DNA of 64,000 nucleotides from Cyrtodaria siliqua (GCA_037043455.1 JAWPHD010011181.1:1-64000); one strand, 5' to 3'; counted from the first letter of the stretch, positions 1-11,805 are shown. A program made the numbers and translations. Notes: generated by a model not told the origin, from the letters alone.

Positions 1-165
1 GATGCCGGTATATTACCCAGAAATAAGAGATCATACACGGGTGGTAGTCCCCCAGCGACCTTGTCTGAGTACACCTCCCACATCACCTACAACAACAAGT
101 GTAATAAAGGACCCAGCATAAACAGTATCCATATATCAACAATACTAAAATGCGTTAGAAACAGG

Positions 166-480
166 TTAACCAATATTGAAATGTTGACTTTCGTGACAGT
201 ATATCAGCCGTTAACAATATTGAAATGTTGACTTTCGTGACAGTATATCAGCCGTTAACAATATTGAAATGTTGACTTTCGTGACAGTATATCAGCCGTT
301 AACAATATTGAAATGTTGACTTTCGTGACAGTATATCAGCCGTTAACAATATTGAAATGTTGAATTTCGTGACAGTATATCAGCCGTTAACAATATTGAA
401 ATGTTGACTTTCGTGACAGTATATCAGCCGTTAACAATATTGAAATGTTGACTTTCGTGACAGTATATCAGCCGTTAACC
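166..480. repeat. 44-bp tandem repeat, seven copies
   Basis: Seven consecutive copies of a 44-bp unit start at 166, 211, 255, 299, 343, 387 and 431, followed by a 6-base remnant. The first copy has one extra C and the fifth has a single base change (GAATTT for GACTTT). Otherwise the copies are identical, which points to recent expansion. No coding function is apparent. Confidence 0.95.
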
Positions 481-1214
481 GTTTAGCCCGGAGAATATGT
501 AGCCTAATAAATTGGCTCCTATGCAGTTTTTTTTTTTATTATTCTGACGTTCTATGTAACTGCATATACGCCTAATTTAATTTCCTTTGCAAAAAACCCG
601 ACTGGAAAAAACGCTCGAACACCCTTGTGATTTTCGAACGAAATTGAGCAGCTTATCAGACTTATGTGCGTAAACCATGACGATAATCTAACAAAATAAT
701 AAGTTATTTACCATTTACTTTCGGTTTTATTTTTTCCCGAAGCATATTTTACATAATACATCGGTTTTTCATAGATCGCTATACATGTGTATTGACAATA
801 TATTGACAAGTGCGCGTTTCTCCCAACGTTGCATGCGCATGCGCATAAGAACACATTTTCCACTGTGGACAACGTGTCACGAAACTGCGTTGTGTATAAT
901 GTACCTAGTATAAAGTTTTCAAGTCTTATGTTAACAAAATGTAATGGGCGAAGGGTGCCGGGACATTTATTATATATTACCCATTCAGACATTCTCTTAA
1001 AAGAAAAATTAAAAAATCTCGCTTGTTTTATAGCCTGATCTGGGGGAAAAAGCACCTAACCATAGACCTACTGTATGTCCATGACCTAACTTAAGCTTGT
1101 TTCTTTTGTTTTGGTATGTTCATTTCATTTAGTTTGTAGGGGGTGGGGTGAGTTTACGGGTGGATTCAGAGGGCGACCCACTAAACAATCTATAAAATAT
1201 GGAAATTTATATTA
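481..1214. other. Non-genic, AT-rich stretch
   Basis: I see no recognisable gene, RNA or element end here. A 115-codon open frame on the minus strand (708-1055) has no motif I recognise and overlaps another open frame on the plus strand. I treat both as chance. From about 1139 the sequence becomes G-rich towards the repeat element that follows. Confidence 0.5.
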
Positions 1215-1318
1215 AACAAGAGCTGTAGGAGAACAGCGCAGCTCGACTATTCAGAGAATAATAAATGGTATAGCCAGTATATACCATCAGAAAACAAGGC
1301 TTAAACAATGTGAGGGTG

Positions 1319-1342
1319 AGGGGGGGGGGGGGGGGGGGGGGG
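1319..1342. repeat. Poly-G run
   Basis: An almost uninterrupted run of G followed by GT/GGG variants. It is a potential G-quadruplex and a likely site of sequencing or assembly length error. Confidence 0.9.
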
Positions 1343-1529
1343 GTGGGGGTGGGTATAGAAACTCGGGCCGATATAAAAACTATTGTTAGAATCTCATACA
1401 AATTATAGTAATTTTTTTTTTTATTGATGTTTCATCTGTGTATCTGAATTTAATCTAAATTGCTTTATATGTAAATGATTGCGTTCAAATTAAAAGTTTA
1501 ATATCCAATAATGGAAGATAAAATGAAAA

Positions 1530-1960
1530 CAATTCCCCCCCCCCCCCACCCCTGTCCTCCATGTGAGGGGAGCCCATAAACCAATGGTGGGGCAGGGCGG
1601 GGGCGCATAATTGATATAGTTGTATATTTGATAAAACAAAACAACACAGACATATGTAAAACAAAACAAAACATTCGGGTGGTGGTTGGATGGTTGTGGG
1701 GCGAAACATATTGATAAACTGATAAAACAAGACAACACAGATATATGCAAAAACAAACAAAAAACAACGACATTCGGGTGGTAGTGATGATGGTGTGTTG
1801 GGATGGTTTGGGGTGGGGGGGTGGGGGTAACACAAATTGACCAAAACAACACAAAAATATGTAAAAACAAAAAAAAATCGAGTTCCAAGTGGGGCAGGCG
1901 GGGAGTGGGGGAGGGTGGTTGACCAATTGACCAAAACGAGACAGAAATATGTAAAATATA
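1530..1960. repeat. G-rich minisatellite, left part
   Basis: Four or more degenerate units of roughly 90-125 bp alternate a G-rich segment with an A-rich segment such as AAAACAACACAGAYATATG. The array continues after the Gypsy insertion at 12551, so the two parts were once a single array. Proline-rich open frames on the minus strand here are translations of the repeat. Confidence 0.85.
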
Positions 1961-1966
1961 TATATA

Positions 1967-2698
1967 TGTCACAGGATGACATATACAGGTATTAAGAACC
2001 TGTATATCTCACCATTGTGTTTGTGTTTTAACCATTTAATCAGTTCATCATCTCTTTTCATCACTCATTTCATCTTTCAATCTTCTTTCTCTTTACCTTA
2101 CGTTAGACATTTCAAATTAGGATAACCACCTTTAAACTTCAGTAATATTTCACAGGTGAGTAAATTTAACCTTTGACACAACTAACCTGGCGGGACAATC
2201 TTGCGCGCAACTGAACATCTCAGTTAGTAGAGAAAGGACACAAGCTATTGCCATTTCGCATTGTTATATTTATCTTGTAAAAGAAAGTATATATATTCAG
2301 GTTAGTAATATGTTTGTTTATGAAACATGTATCCATCATTGTGTTAATTACTTTTCTATGGAAATGGTTATTTTAGGAGTTATTTAGTTTATAAGAATTC
2401 GTCAATTTTCATGTACAGTTCAATTCCAAGATGGCGATCCTTTGTTATTTTCAATTAGAACTTTCTTGTGCATTTAGCCTGTTATTATGTCTGAATGTAT
2501 TTTCTATACAATACTTTACTTGTGATTATATTAAATGAGATGCTATTTCCATTCATCATTGTTATTTCCATTCAGGCATTGTCTTTATTCATTTTATTCA
2601 TGTCATCATTATCATGCATTAGACTCATACATTGTTATAAATATATATTCAGATATACAGAGAACTACGAATCTTGTTAACATAATGAGGCGGCGACA
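1967..2698 (+). repeat. Gypsy 5' LTR
   Basis: This 732-bp LTR matches 11806-12550 base for base except for about four substitutions and a 13-base difference near its 3' end (around 2681). A perfect 10-bp stem lies close to the start (1981-1990 pairing with 1998-2007, 7-nt loop). A TATAAATATATATTC segment near 2637-2650 could serve as the core promoter, but I cannot place the transcription start. Confidence 0.97.
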
Positions 2699-4932
2699 AT
2701 GGTGATCCTGGCAGTTGTTCTCTGAAGTATGTTCTGGCAGATGTGAAATTGGACATCGTAATAAACTGTTCTATTTCTACCACATAACTGGCCATGTGAA
2801 GATGGAACGTGAGTACTGAACAATGTATACAGTGCAATTGGACTTATTTGTTTATACACGTCTGTGTGAGTGTATACCCGTGCAAGACGTGCCATGGCGG
2901 AATGAAGGTCGTAGTAAGTTGTAGCGTGAGACAGGATGTGGGTAGAGTGACATCGGAGGGCATGGATGACGTTTAACCCCGGGGTATATTGAACCTAGTG
3001 TTTTCGGCGTGTAACAGATATATCTAGATACATTTTAGTGTGTGCACATTCGCGTGGAACATTATAACGTTAGAATCAACAACATCGCTGGACCATCATC
3101 ATCATCAGACTGGTATCATTATTTGTAATTTGTAAATATATGTAATGCTTAATATTGTAATTGCATAAAATATCTGTATGCATAGACTTCAGATTGGTCA
3201 TTAAGTGATAGCGCAGTATATTGTCCATCTCATTGTCTTGTGATACAGACATTACATTGCAGTGCATATATTGGATATTTATATAAGTCATACTATTAAC
3301 GCTATTCTGTAAGTAGCCTGAAATTCATTTTACAAGACTTTTCAGGACCAGTCTGGAATCTATAAGTAATTATCTTGCCCATGTATGTTACGAATAATCA
3401 GGAGAGTTATACCTATATTGTATAGAGATATTAAGAAATAGGTTTTTGAGTGTAATAAGGATAGGTTAAATATTGTAGATTTTTTCCTTTTTCCAAAAGT
3501 TATTATTTAATTAAACGATTTTCCTGCCACTAACCAAACATTTGCACTAAGCACTGCACGTTGTAGTTAGACAGTTGGACAACTAAGGAGGATATAGATC
3601 GACTGAAAAGGTAAACATCTCTCTTTCTCTTCTTATCTGTTCATTATTCTATTCATTCATATCCATCTGGTGTGAATTTGTTCACGTCCATGTCATTGTT
3701 GTGATCGCGCAGGTCACAGGTCATTTAAACTTTATCGGATAAATTTTACAGGTAAATTTATTGATAGTAAATCTTCAGGTAACACTGATTTAATCCAGAC
3801 TGGACAGATAATTGTTTTTTCTGCAGTACATAATATACACTGGACAGTGTTTATTAGGTAAAATATTTTGACAATATTGGAAAAGTACATTATTGTTTAC
3901 ACTGATTACGTGTAAATACATCGTGAACTCAGAATACGCACAGTAGTAGTAGTAGTAGCGTACTCATGTTTGTAAACATCAAGCGAATGTAAACAAAGAT
4001 GTGTTTATGCATAGTGTTTAGCGTTGTACATTAACTTTGATAGCATCTATGAGATGTACTCAAATGTTGTACTATTGTGTTGTATATTATTGAACATAAT
4101 ATACATAGTTCGCGTTTAGAATATTATTAGTAGCATTGTTGGTATTTACCAAGAATATATTAATAGTAATCGGCAATTATTTGTTTACAGAAGAAGATAC
4201 TATTTTGTTGAAGTGTGGTTTTGGTAAGACAGTTGATGCAATTGGTGTTTAAGATTTGAAAATTAGTTATTGATTGGTGTATGCGGTATTACAACATATA
4301 ATTCAGTATGGACTGTGTATACGGAAACTGAGTTTGGTTGCTCTATTATTTTTTTGTAGGTAGGAATTGGTACCATTTTTGTAGTTAGACAGAGCAATTG
4401 AATTTAGGTTTCAGGGTGTTTATATACTGATAGTGTTGTGATAGCCAAATATAATCAATCATTTGTGAATTTAAATGATGTAAACTTAGTAAATAAGTCG
4501 TGTTAAGGGTAATTGCATGTAAACATTGCCATTATACAGGTTGATTGCGGTCATTGTTTACATTATTTTGAGATAATAACTGTTGTGAATTTACAATTGA
4601 TCCAGTGACACTGTGTTGTGAATTGAAGTGACTGTTGACTTGTGAAGTGTTTTGTTGTTTACTTCATGGTAATATACTAATAAGGTGATATAGTTATGCT
4701 CTGAGTGCTATAGTGCATTAACGTGATTGATTATTAGTAAAGCAATTCAGCATTAAAAGGCTGCTAGACTTGGTGATTGCTGTTGGAGAGTAGAAACACT
4801 TGGGTTAGGAGTTAGTGCACGGTGATATTGACACTTTAAGGAGATTGTGGAAGAATTATAAAACAATATAACGTGATATAGACACATACATATTGTAGTA
4901 TACTGTGATAGTATACATATTGATTATTCATT
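2699..4932 (+). other. Gypsy 5' leader, non-coding
   Basis: About 2.2 kb separates the LTR from the first gag ATG. Only open frames under 90 codons occur, none with a recognisable domain. The length is unusual for a Gypsy leader. It may hold packaging or translation signals, but none can be read directly. Confidence 0.6.
2700..2717 (+). promoter_or_regulatory. Probable primer-binding site
   Basis: TGGTGATCCTGGCAG begins one base after the 5' LTR. It starts with TGG, as expected for pairing with the CCA end of a tRNA. I could not match it to a named tRNA from memory, so primer identity is open. Confidence 0.5.
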
Positions 4933-6812
4933 ATGGCTGAAGGATCACATGAGAATGTAGAGGAATTTGAAAAGACTATGATAGATTATCTGAAGAATAC
5001 AGGAAGATACAGTATAGTGTCAGCGGATGAGAAGAATCCAAAGATGGAGATACATCCACCACCAAGACCTCCATTGCCTATAGAGCAAAGGGACTCATGG
5101 AATCGAGGACTATACGTACAGCCTCCAAGACTTCCGCCATTTAGTGGTGAAGAACCAACCCCACTCAAGGAGGTTAGTTATGACATGTGGCGTCATGAAT
5201 GAAGATGTATGATGCTTGAGGCGACATACACTTACAGCCATATACAGCATGCAATGCGAAACTCTCTGAGAGGAAATGCAGCTAGAGTGCTACTGGCATT
5301 GGGAGAATTTGCAAGTATACACTTCTCAAAACTGCTAACTACACCGCTCACGTTTTGGGTTATATATATCGATGGTTGAATGTTTTTCAATAAAATAAAA
5401 AGGAAATACCAATTCAATCATTTTTACATCATTTCATTTTATTTTTTTCATGGGCAATGCTAGAACTAAACCACAATAAGCAATTACAAACGACCCATGT
5501 AAACACTAAAGTCACACTTTTCCCATATCTACATGTAGATATGGGAAAAGTGTGACTTTACTGTTTACATGGGTCGTTTGTAATTGCTTATTGTGGTTTA
5601 GTTCTAGCATGTAGATATGGGAAAAGTGTGACTTTAGTGTTTACATGGGTCGTTTGTAATTGCTTATTGTGGTTTAGTTCTAGCATTGCCCATGAAAAAA
5701 ATAAAATGAAATGATGTAAAAAAGATTGAATTGGTATTTCCTTTTTATTTTATTGAAAAACATTCAACCCATCGATATATATAACCCAAAACGTGAGCGG
5801 TGTAGTTAGCAGTTTTGAGAAGTGTACAGGAAACTCTTGATAAGATGGATACCATTTTTGGCAACGTGGCTACTGATGATTGCCTTATGCAAGAGTTCTT
5901 CAACCAGCATCAACGTCCGGAGGAATCGGTTTCCATATGGGGTATTAGGATTCAGGAGCTGATGGCAAAGTGCAAGAGAAGAGGATATGTACAGGAAGGG
6001 ACGGAACAACAGATGCTAAGGTCTAAGTTCTGGCATGGGATCCGATGTGATAGTTTGAAAGCTGCAACAAGACATAGTTTCGATTCCGCCCAGGATTTTG
6101 ATGAACTTTTAAAGGAGGTGAGAATTGTTGAAAAGGAGATGGGATTAGTTGAGAAGAGTGTTGAGAAGGAAAAGGGAATGAAGAAAGAGGTGACATTTAA
6201 GGAGCCGACTGTGGCAATACAGAAAGCTGAAGATCAGGGACAACAACTGCTAGAAAGTATCAACAACTTGACAATTCAGATGACACACATGATGAAGAAG
6301 ATTGAATCATCAGATGAGAATTTTGAAAGATTAAGGAGAGGCTTTGACGACTTCAAGAGAAATCAACGTTCACCATCAACAGACTTTAATAACATCAGAT
6401 ACAGCAGATCATCTTCACCTAGGACTACTGATACAATTACAGATATGACAGATCTCCTTCTCCAAGACAGTCAAGATCACCAGACAACAGATTTCTAGAC
6501 AGGAACAGAGGTCAAAGATCACCGTCACCTGCATATTACAATTATGGGGGACAACCAGTTAGTAGTTACGAGAACTATGGACATGGCGATTCATTTCAGC
6601 GCCAGCAACTACCACAGCAGGAGCAACAACAACAACAGCAAAGACCACAGAAGCAACAACAACAACAACAACTGCAACCACAACGTCAACACAGACCTCA
6701 GCAGCATCAGCAACAGAATCAGCAACAGCAACAACCACAACAACAACAACAAAAACAGAGGAATCAACAAACATCTCAACCTAATTATCCTCAGAAGCCT
6801 TTAAACTGGTAG
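4933..6812 (+). pseudogene. Gypsy gag, broken
   Basis: Gag would form the retrotransposon particle and bind its RNA. It begins at ATG 4933 with an acidic, proline-rich N-terminus. The frame is closed by a TGA at 5200-5202, continues in the same frame with capsid-like sequence to 5319, and is then interrupted by a 505-bp MITE (5320-5824). Capsid-like sequence resumes at 5827 and runs in one frame until about 6430, where the frame changes. From about 6432 to the TAG at 6810-6812 the correct frame is rich in Arg-Ser-Pro and then in glutamine. I found no CCHC zinc knuckle, so RNA binding probably relies on the basic RS region. Frame choice in the last part rests on composition and on the frameshift signal at its end. 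Confidence 0.85.
5320..5824. mobile_element. Palindromic MITE inserted in gag (TA target duplication)
   Basis: The 505-bp element starts CACTTCTCAAAACTGC and ends with its reverse complement, and is flanked by TA on both sides (5318-5319, 5825-5826). The left arm (about 215 bp) pairs nearly perfectly with the right arm. The right arm carries a 76-bp direct duplication (5535-5610, repeated from 5611). There is no coding capacity. TA duplication plus terminal inverted repeats suggests mobilisation by a Tc1/mariner-type transposase, which is inference. Removing it restores continuity of the surrounding gag frame. Confidence 0.93.
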
Positions 6813-6859
6813 ATGCTTCCAACGATGGGCAGTTAGGAGGCATACACAATAAAAGCCCA
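6800..6859 (+). promoter_or_regulatory. -1 ribosomal frameshift signal at the gag/pol junction
   Basis: The heptamer T_TTA_AAC (6800-6806) is in the gag frame, two codons before the gag TAG. A slip of one base moves ribosomes into the protease frame, which is open from here to 7447. After a 6-nt spacer, ATGCTTCC (6813-6820) can pair with GGAGGCAT (6836-6843, one G-U pair). TGGGC in its loop (6826-6830) can pair with GCCCA (6855-6859). That gives an H-type pseudoknot, apart from a 5-nt linker between the stems. Heptamer, spacing and knot all match the known requirements for -1 frameshifting. Confidence 0.85.
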
Positions 6860-9800
6860 CAAATACAGACATTATACAACAGATTGGTAGGTGAGGCCAA
6901 TGAAGATATAGTTTACATAGGCACAACACAGTCAAACGCATTGATAGATAGTGGAAGTATGGTTACAACTATATCAAATCACCTATATTCGACGCTTTTT
7001 CCGAGACCACAACTTAGAAAATTAGAAGACATAGGAGTGAATCTCAACATACAGAGTGCGACAGGACAGCGACTACCATACATGGGTTTCATTGAATGCG
7101 ACATTACAGTCCCTTCATTTCGCAACAGATCCATGTTAGTGCCCATCCTTGTTGTGTCTGATACCGATTTTAACAATGGAACTCCTGTTATTATAGGAAC
7201 GAATGTTATCAGGGTGTTTAAGGATGCTACTGAAGAGACTGATGACATACCAGATGGCTGGAGAAGTGCCTTTAACAGTTTATCGGCAAGCTCATTGGGA
7301 ACAGTTAGGGCTACTAACAAACGTTCATTCCAGCTGAGGCCATATGAAACTGCGACGATATCTGGTATAGTTAGGGTCAAGGACACATGTGACGCAGCTG
7401 TTACAGAAGAGGATCATTTGACAATAGGATCAACATTTGTCCAAGAGTAGTTTCACTTGAAGGAGTACAGAAAGGGAATACCAAGCGTGTGCCAGTCCGA
7501 GTTTGTAATTTGACTGTAAAGCCAATACTCATCACACCTAAGATGAACTTGTGTGAACTACAAGCGGCTAAGGTAGTACGGCATTGGATACCAGAGGATA
7601 CACCGACAGTGAAGAAGCAGAATGCAGAAGACACAATAGAGACACTGCAAGAACTAGGAGTGAAGCTAGAAGATACAGATCTTGATGAAGACCAGAAGAA
7701 GACTGTTACCGATATGTTGGGTCAATGGACGCACCTATTTTCTAAAGGGTTAACAGATCTAGGTTGTACAGATCTTGATGAACATAAGATAGAGCTCACT
7801 GACGAAACACCATTCAAGGAACCGTACCGACGAATACCACCAGCCATGTTCAATGAAGTTAGAGAACATGTGAAGGAAATGTTAGATGCTGGTGCCATCA
7901 AAGAAAGCAACAGTCCGTTCTCGTCCAACGTGGTTCTGGTGCGGAAGAAAGACAACTCTCTGCGGTTTTGCATCGACTTTAGAAAGCTGAATGCTCGAAC
8001 CGTACGAGATGCATATTCAATCCCCAGAATTGACGAGAGTATAGACACACTTAAAGGGGCCAAGTATTTCAGCAAGCTGGACCTTCGAAGTGGATACTGG
8101 CAAGTTCCACTAAGAGAACAGGATAAACAGAAGACTGCTTTCTCTCTCGGACCACTTGGGTTCTTTGAGTGTGAACGCATGGCCTTCGGTTTGACCAACG
8201 CTCCAGCTACGTTTCAGAGATTGATGGAGAAGACAATGGGAGAGCTACATTTGAGAGAATGTCTCATATACCTGGACGACATTATCACCTTTTCCCGTAC
8301 GTTTGAGGAACACTTGCAGCGCCTTGGGAATGTTTTTCAGAGATTAGAAGACCACATCCTCAAGCTCAAGGGTTCCAAATGTGAGGTTTTTAAGAGAGAA
8401 GTACTTTATCTCGGTCATGTCGTTTCGGAGGAGGGAGTGAGAACGGATCCTGGAAAGATCAGTGCCATTAGGAACTGGCAAGCTCCCAAGTCCGTCAAGG
8501 AAGTTAGGCAATTCCTGGGATTTACAGGTTACTATCGGCGATTCATCAAAGATTATGCTAGGATTGCCAGACCACTTAATGATCTCCTTGTAGGACATCC
8601 GACACAGAAGAAGAACCGATGTAAGAGGAAGAAGACACCGTGGAAATGGGGACAGAAGGAGGAAGAGGCATTTATTACTTTGAAGGATAGGTTATCATCA
8701 CCGCCTGTATTGGGATACGCAGACTATTCCCAACCATTTCTAGTCAGTACTGATGCTTCTGGCGAAGGTCTTGGCGCAGTTTTATACCAGAAACAGGACG
8801 GACAGGAAAAGGTCATCGCCTATGCTAGTCGAGGGTTGCGACCGTCTGAAAAGAATTATCCCGCCCACAAGCTAGAGTTTCTTGCTCTCAGGTGGTGTGT
8901 TACAGACAAGTTTCACGACTATTTGTATGGTACATCTTTTGAAGTCAGAACGGACAATAACCCGATGACATATGTTCTGCAGAAGGCCAAGTTGGATGCG
9001 ACAGGTCAACGTTGGTTAGCTTCTCTGGCGGCCTTCAACTTCACATTGAAATACAAGAAGGGAAAGGAGAACGTTGATGCAGACACATTGTCGCGTTTGC
9101 CACAGCCAGTTGTTAAAGCCATCTGCAGCACACTTCAAACAACCAACCACATTGAATGTGTTGCCATTAATGAAGATAGTCTTCCGGTAGATTTACAAGA
9201 TGCCACACAGGAAACATCATCATTGTCTGCTGTTGACTGGAGACAAGAACAGGATGCAGATGATGACTTATACCGACTCAAGACGATATTTAGGACTGGA
9301 CACAAGCCTACCAGGCGGCTTTCTTCTAAGGAGAGCAGTGTAGTCCAGAAGTATTTGCGCCATTGGGACAACTTTAATATAAGAGACGACGTTCTGTACA
9401 AGATTTGGAAGACACCGACCTTGGTATTTGAACAACTTGTATTGCCCTTTAGTGGAATAGAGGTAGTTCTTAAGTTGCTGCACAATGAGAGTGGACACCA
9501 AGGTCGTGACAGAACCACAAGTCTTGTCAAGGAGCGTTTCTTCTGGCCTAACATGGACAATGACATTGCCAGATGGGTTCAGAACTGCGAACGCTGCATC
9601 TGCAGAAAGACAAAGGAGTCCCGCGCCAGCCCACTTGTCAGTATAACATCAACTCAACCCATGGATATTGTCTGTATCGATTTTCTGTCTTTAGAACCAT
9701 CAAAGGGAGGCATTGAAAATGTTCTAGTCCTGACAGACCATTTTACAAGATATGCACAGGCATACCCAACTAGGAACCAGACAGCTAGAACTACAGCCAG

Positions 9801-11108
9801 AATTATATTTGAGAACTTCGTTGTCCACTACGGCTTTCCATCCCGTTTACATAGTGATCAAGGTAGGAACTTTGAGTCACAGGTGATTAAGGAACTGTGT
9901 TCGATTGCCAACGTTAAGAAGAGCCGAACCACTCCATATCATCCTATGGGTAATGGGATGGTAGAACGTTTTAACCAGACATTGCTAGGTATGCTGGGAA
10001 CACTTGATGAGGCGAAGAAAGCTGACTGGAAGTCGTACGTGCCTGAAGTTGTTCATGCATATAACTGCACAAGACACGAGAGCACCGGATTTTCTCCGTT
10101 TTACCTTATGTTTGGAAGACATCCTAGAATGGCTGTAGATGCATTTCTTGGCATCAACCACAACATGGAGGAGCCTAAGATTACTTCGAAATACGTAAAA
10201 GACTACGGAAGAGAATCCAGTTTGCATACAAGATTGCATCACAAGAAGCAAGTCTGGCTGCTAAACGAAACAAGACGACCTATGACTTGAAAGTCAGGGA
10301 GGCGAAAATCGAGCCAGGAGATAGAGTCTTAGTCAGGAATGTTGGGCTTAAGGGGAAGAACAAGTTGACTGACAAGTGGGACAGTGAACCTTACATAGTA
10401 GAGGAACAGTGTGAAGATCTGCCGGTGTACAAAGTGAAGAAGGAGTTTAGTAGTCAACCGTCACGGGTTCTACATAGGAATTTATTACTTCCCTTCCTTT
10501 GTATTACAGGTCAGGATGAAACACCTGCAGAGAAATCTACACAATCGGAAGACAAAGATGAAACCATGGGAGTGTCTGATGGTAGTTCAGAGGATGAGGA
10601 TGGCACTGAAGCAAGTTTCATAGATCTGACAGCAGAGACAAAGGATACCAATAACAAGGTTGACACTAACTGTACCAGCGACAATCATTTTAGTAAGGCA
10701 TCAGGCAGACACACTCTTAGGCAGTCTATACAGCGTCCTACAAGAGTAGATACAAGAGACGTGTCAAAGACATTGGCAGGATCTGCAAAGAGAGAACCTC
10801 GGAAGGTACAGACATTCCCAGTAGAGAATTTAAAAGAAATTGTAGAAACTGTGAGGAAAGCTAGAAGCACGGCCAAGGCGAAACATGTGCAGGAGAAACC
10901 CAGGGTACTTCGACTAAAGCAGCCCACAGATATAGATCCAGGAACATGTGACATTGTAGACAAAGGAAGGAAGGTTGTTGGTATGCAAAAGGTTATAGGG
11001 AAGACAAGTCAACATCAAGATAGGAAAACGGATGCCAAGAAGTATGTCATACCACAGCGGAGACAGAAAACGACATGGTGGAGGACGACTTATAGGTCAA
11101 CTAGCTAA
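6803..11108 (+). pseudogene. Gypsy pol: protease, RT, RNase H, integrase; two frame breaks
   Basis: Pol would cleave the polyprotein, copy the RNA and integrate the DNA. The protease part (frame to 7450) has the aspartic motif Leu-Ile-Asp-Ser-Gly at 6941-6955. The frame changes between about 7420 and 7440. The next frame (to 10290) holds RT with YLDD (8269-8280), RNase H with a TDAS motif near 8750, and integrase. Integrase has an HHCC zinc site (His near 9481 and 9496; Cys at 9586 and 9595) and catalytic Asp 9679, Asp 9856 and Glu 9964. A second break near 10200 moves the integrase C-terminus into the frame ending at 11108. After the GPY/F-like region (about 10310-10500) comes a roughly 200-residue Lys/Thr-rich tail I do not recognise. 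No env follows. Confidence 0.95.
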
Positions 11109-11805
11109 AAGGGTTGACAGCTGTTGCAACTTTACAGTATTTTTTCTTAGTACTTATTTAATAGTCTCTCAAAGACTAAGTATTATTGGTGAAATTGTAG
11201 TGTATTATTGAAGATGCGTGTTTTAACATGTTTATTTTAATTACAGATAGCTTTAGAAAGTTTCACTATAGCCATAGGTTGAGACAGCTACGGGAGGACA
11301 CAGCGGAAGCATAAAGTATAACAGTGAATTATATTGTATTTGCTTGTTGTGTAATTGATTGTATAAATAATTAATAAATATATTTCATAATGTGCATACT
11401 GGTTTTATATTGTGTTTAGTCATAATGTGTGACGTAAAAGTAATACAATATATATAATAAGGACCGTGTTAGATATGAAGTGCTATATATGTGCGGTACA
11501 GTTACTTCATGTAAGTAACGTATTAGTATGCAACATATAAATGTAACTATATATCTCTGAAAGATATATATATCATATGGTAAGTAGTCGTACTTATACT
11601 AGACATATTTATAGTATGGTGTAAGTATAAGTAAGGATGGTAAATTCCATTTATTTTTAATTTATGTGGCAATGTCGAGGGCGACATTTCTCTAAAGAGG
11701 AGGAGGAATGGTAGCAATTAAAATGGCAAACTAAATGAAAAGTTTATCATTTCATTTTATTTTTTTCAAATGTCGAGGACGACATTTCTCTGTAGAGAGG
11801 GAGGA
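11109..11805 (+). other. Gypsy 3' non-coding region with duplicated hairpin/polypurine modules
   Basis: No coding sequence is present. The purine run AGAGAGGGAGGA (11794-11805) directly precedes the 3' LTR and is the expected plus-strand primer. It is preceded by ATGTCGAGGACGACAT, a short hairpin. The same hairpin plus a purine-rich tract (AAAGAGGAGGAGGAATGG) occurs at 11671-11711. The block is therefore duplicated about 97 bp upstream. Confidence 0.85.

Noticed and set aside
708..1055. 115-codon minus-strand frame as a gene
   Set aside because: No recognisable motif, an overlapping open frame on the other strand, and no splice or repeat context supporting it.
6544..6804. Asn/Ser/His-rich open frame (plus) and Val-rich open frame (minus)
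   Set aside because: These are out-of-frame readings of the CAA/CAG-rich gag end. The frame continuous with gag and leading to the frameshift heptamer reads glutamine.
6800..6806. Coronavirus-like heptamer as a sign of viral origin
   Set aside because: Seven bases are shared by many frameshift sites. The surroundings are plainly Gypsy gag and pol.
11109..11805. Possible env gene after pol
   Set aside because: No open frame of useful length and no signal peptide or transmembrane segment before the polypurine tract.
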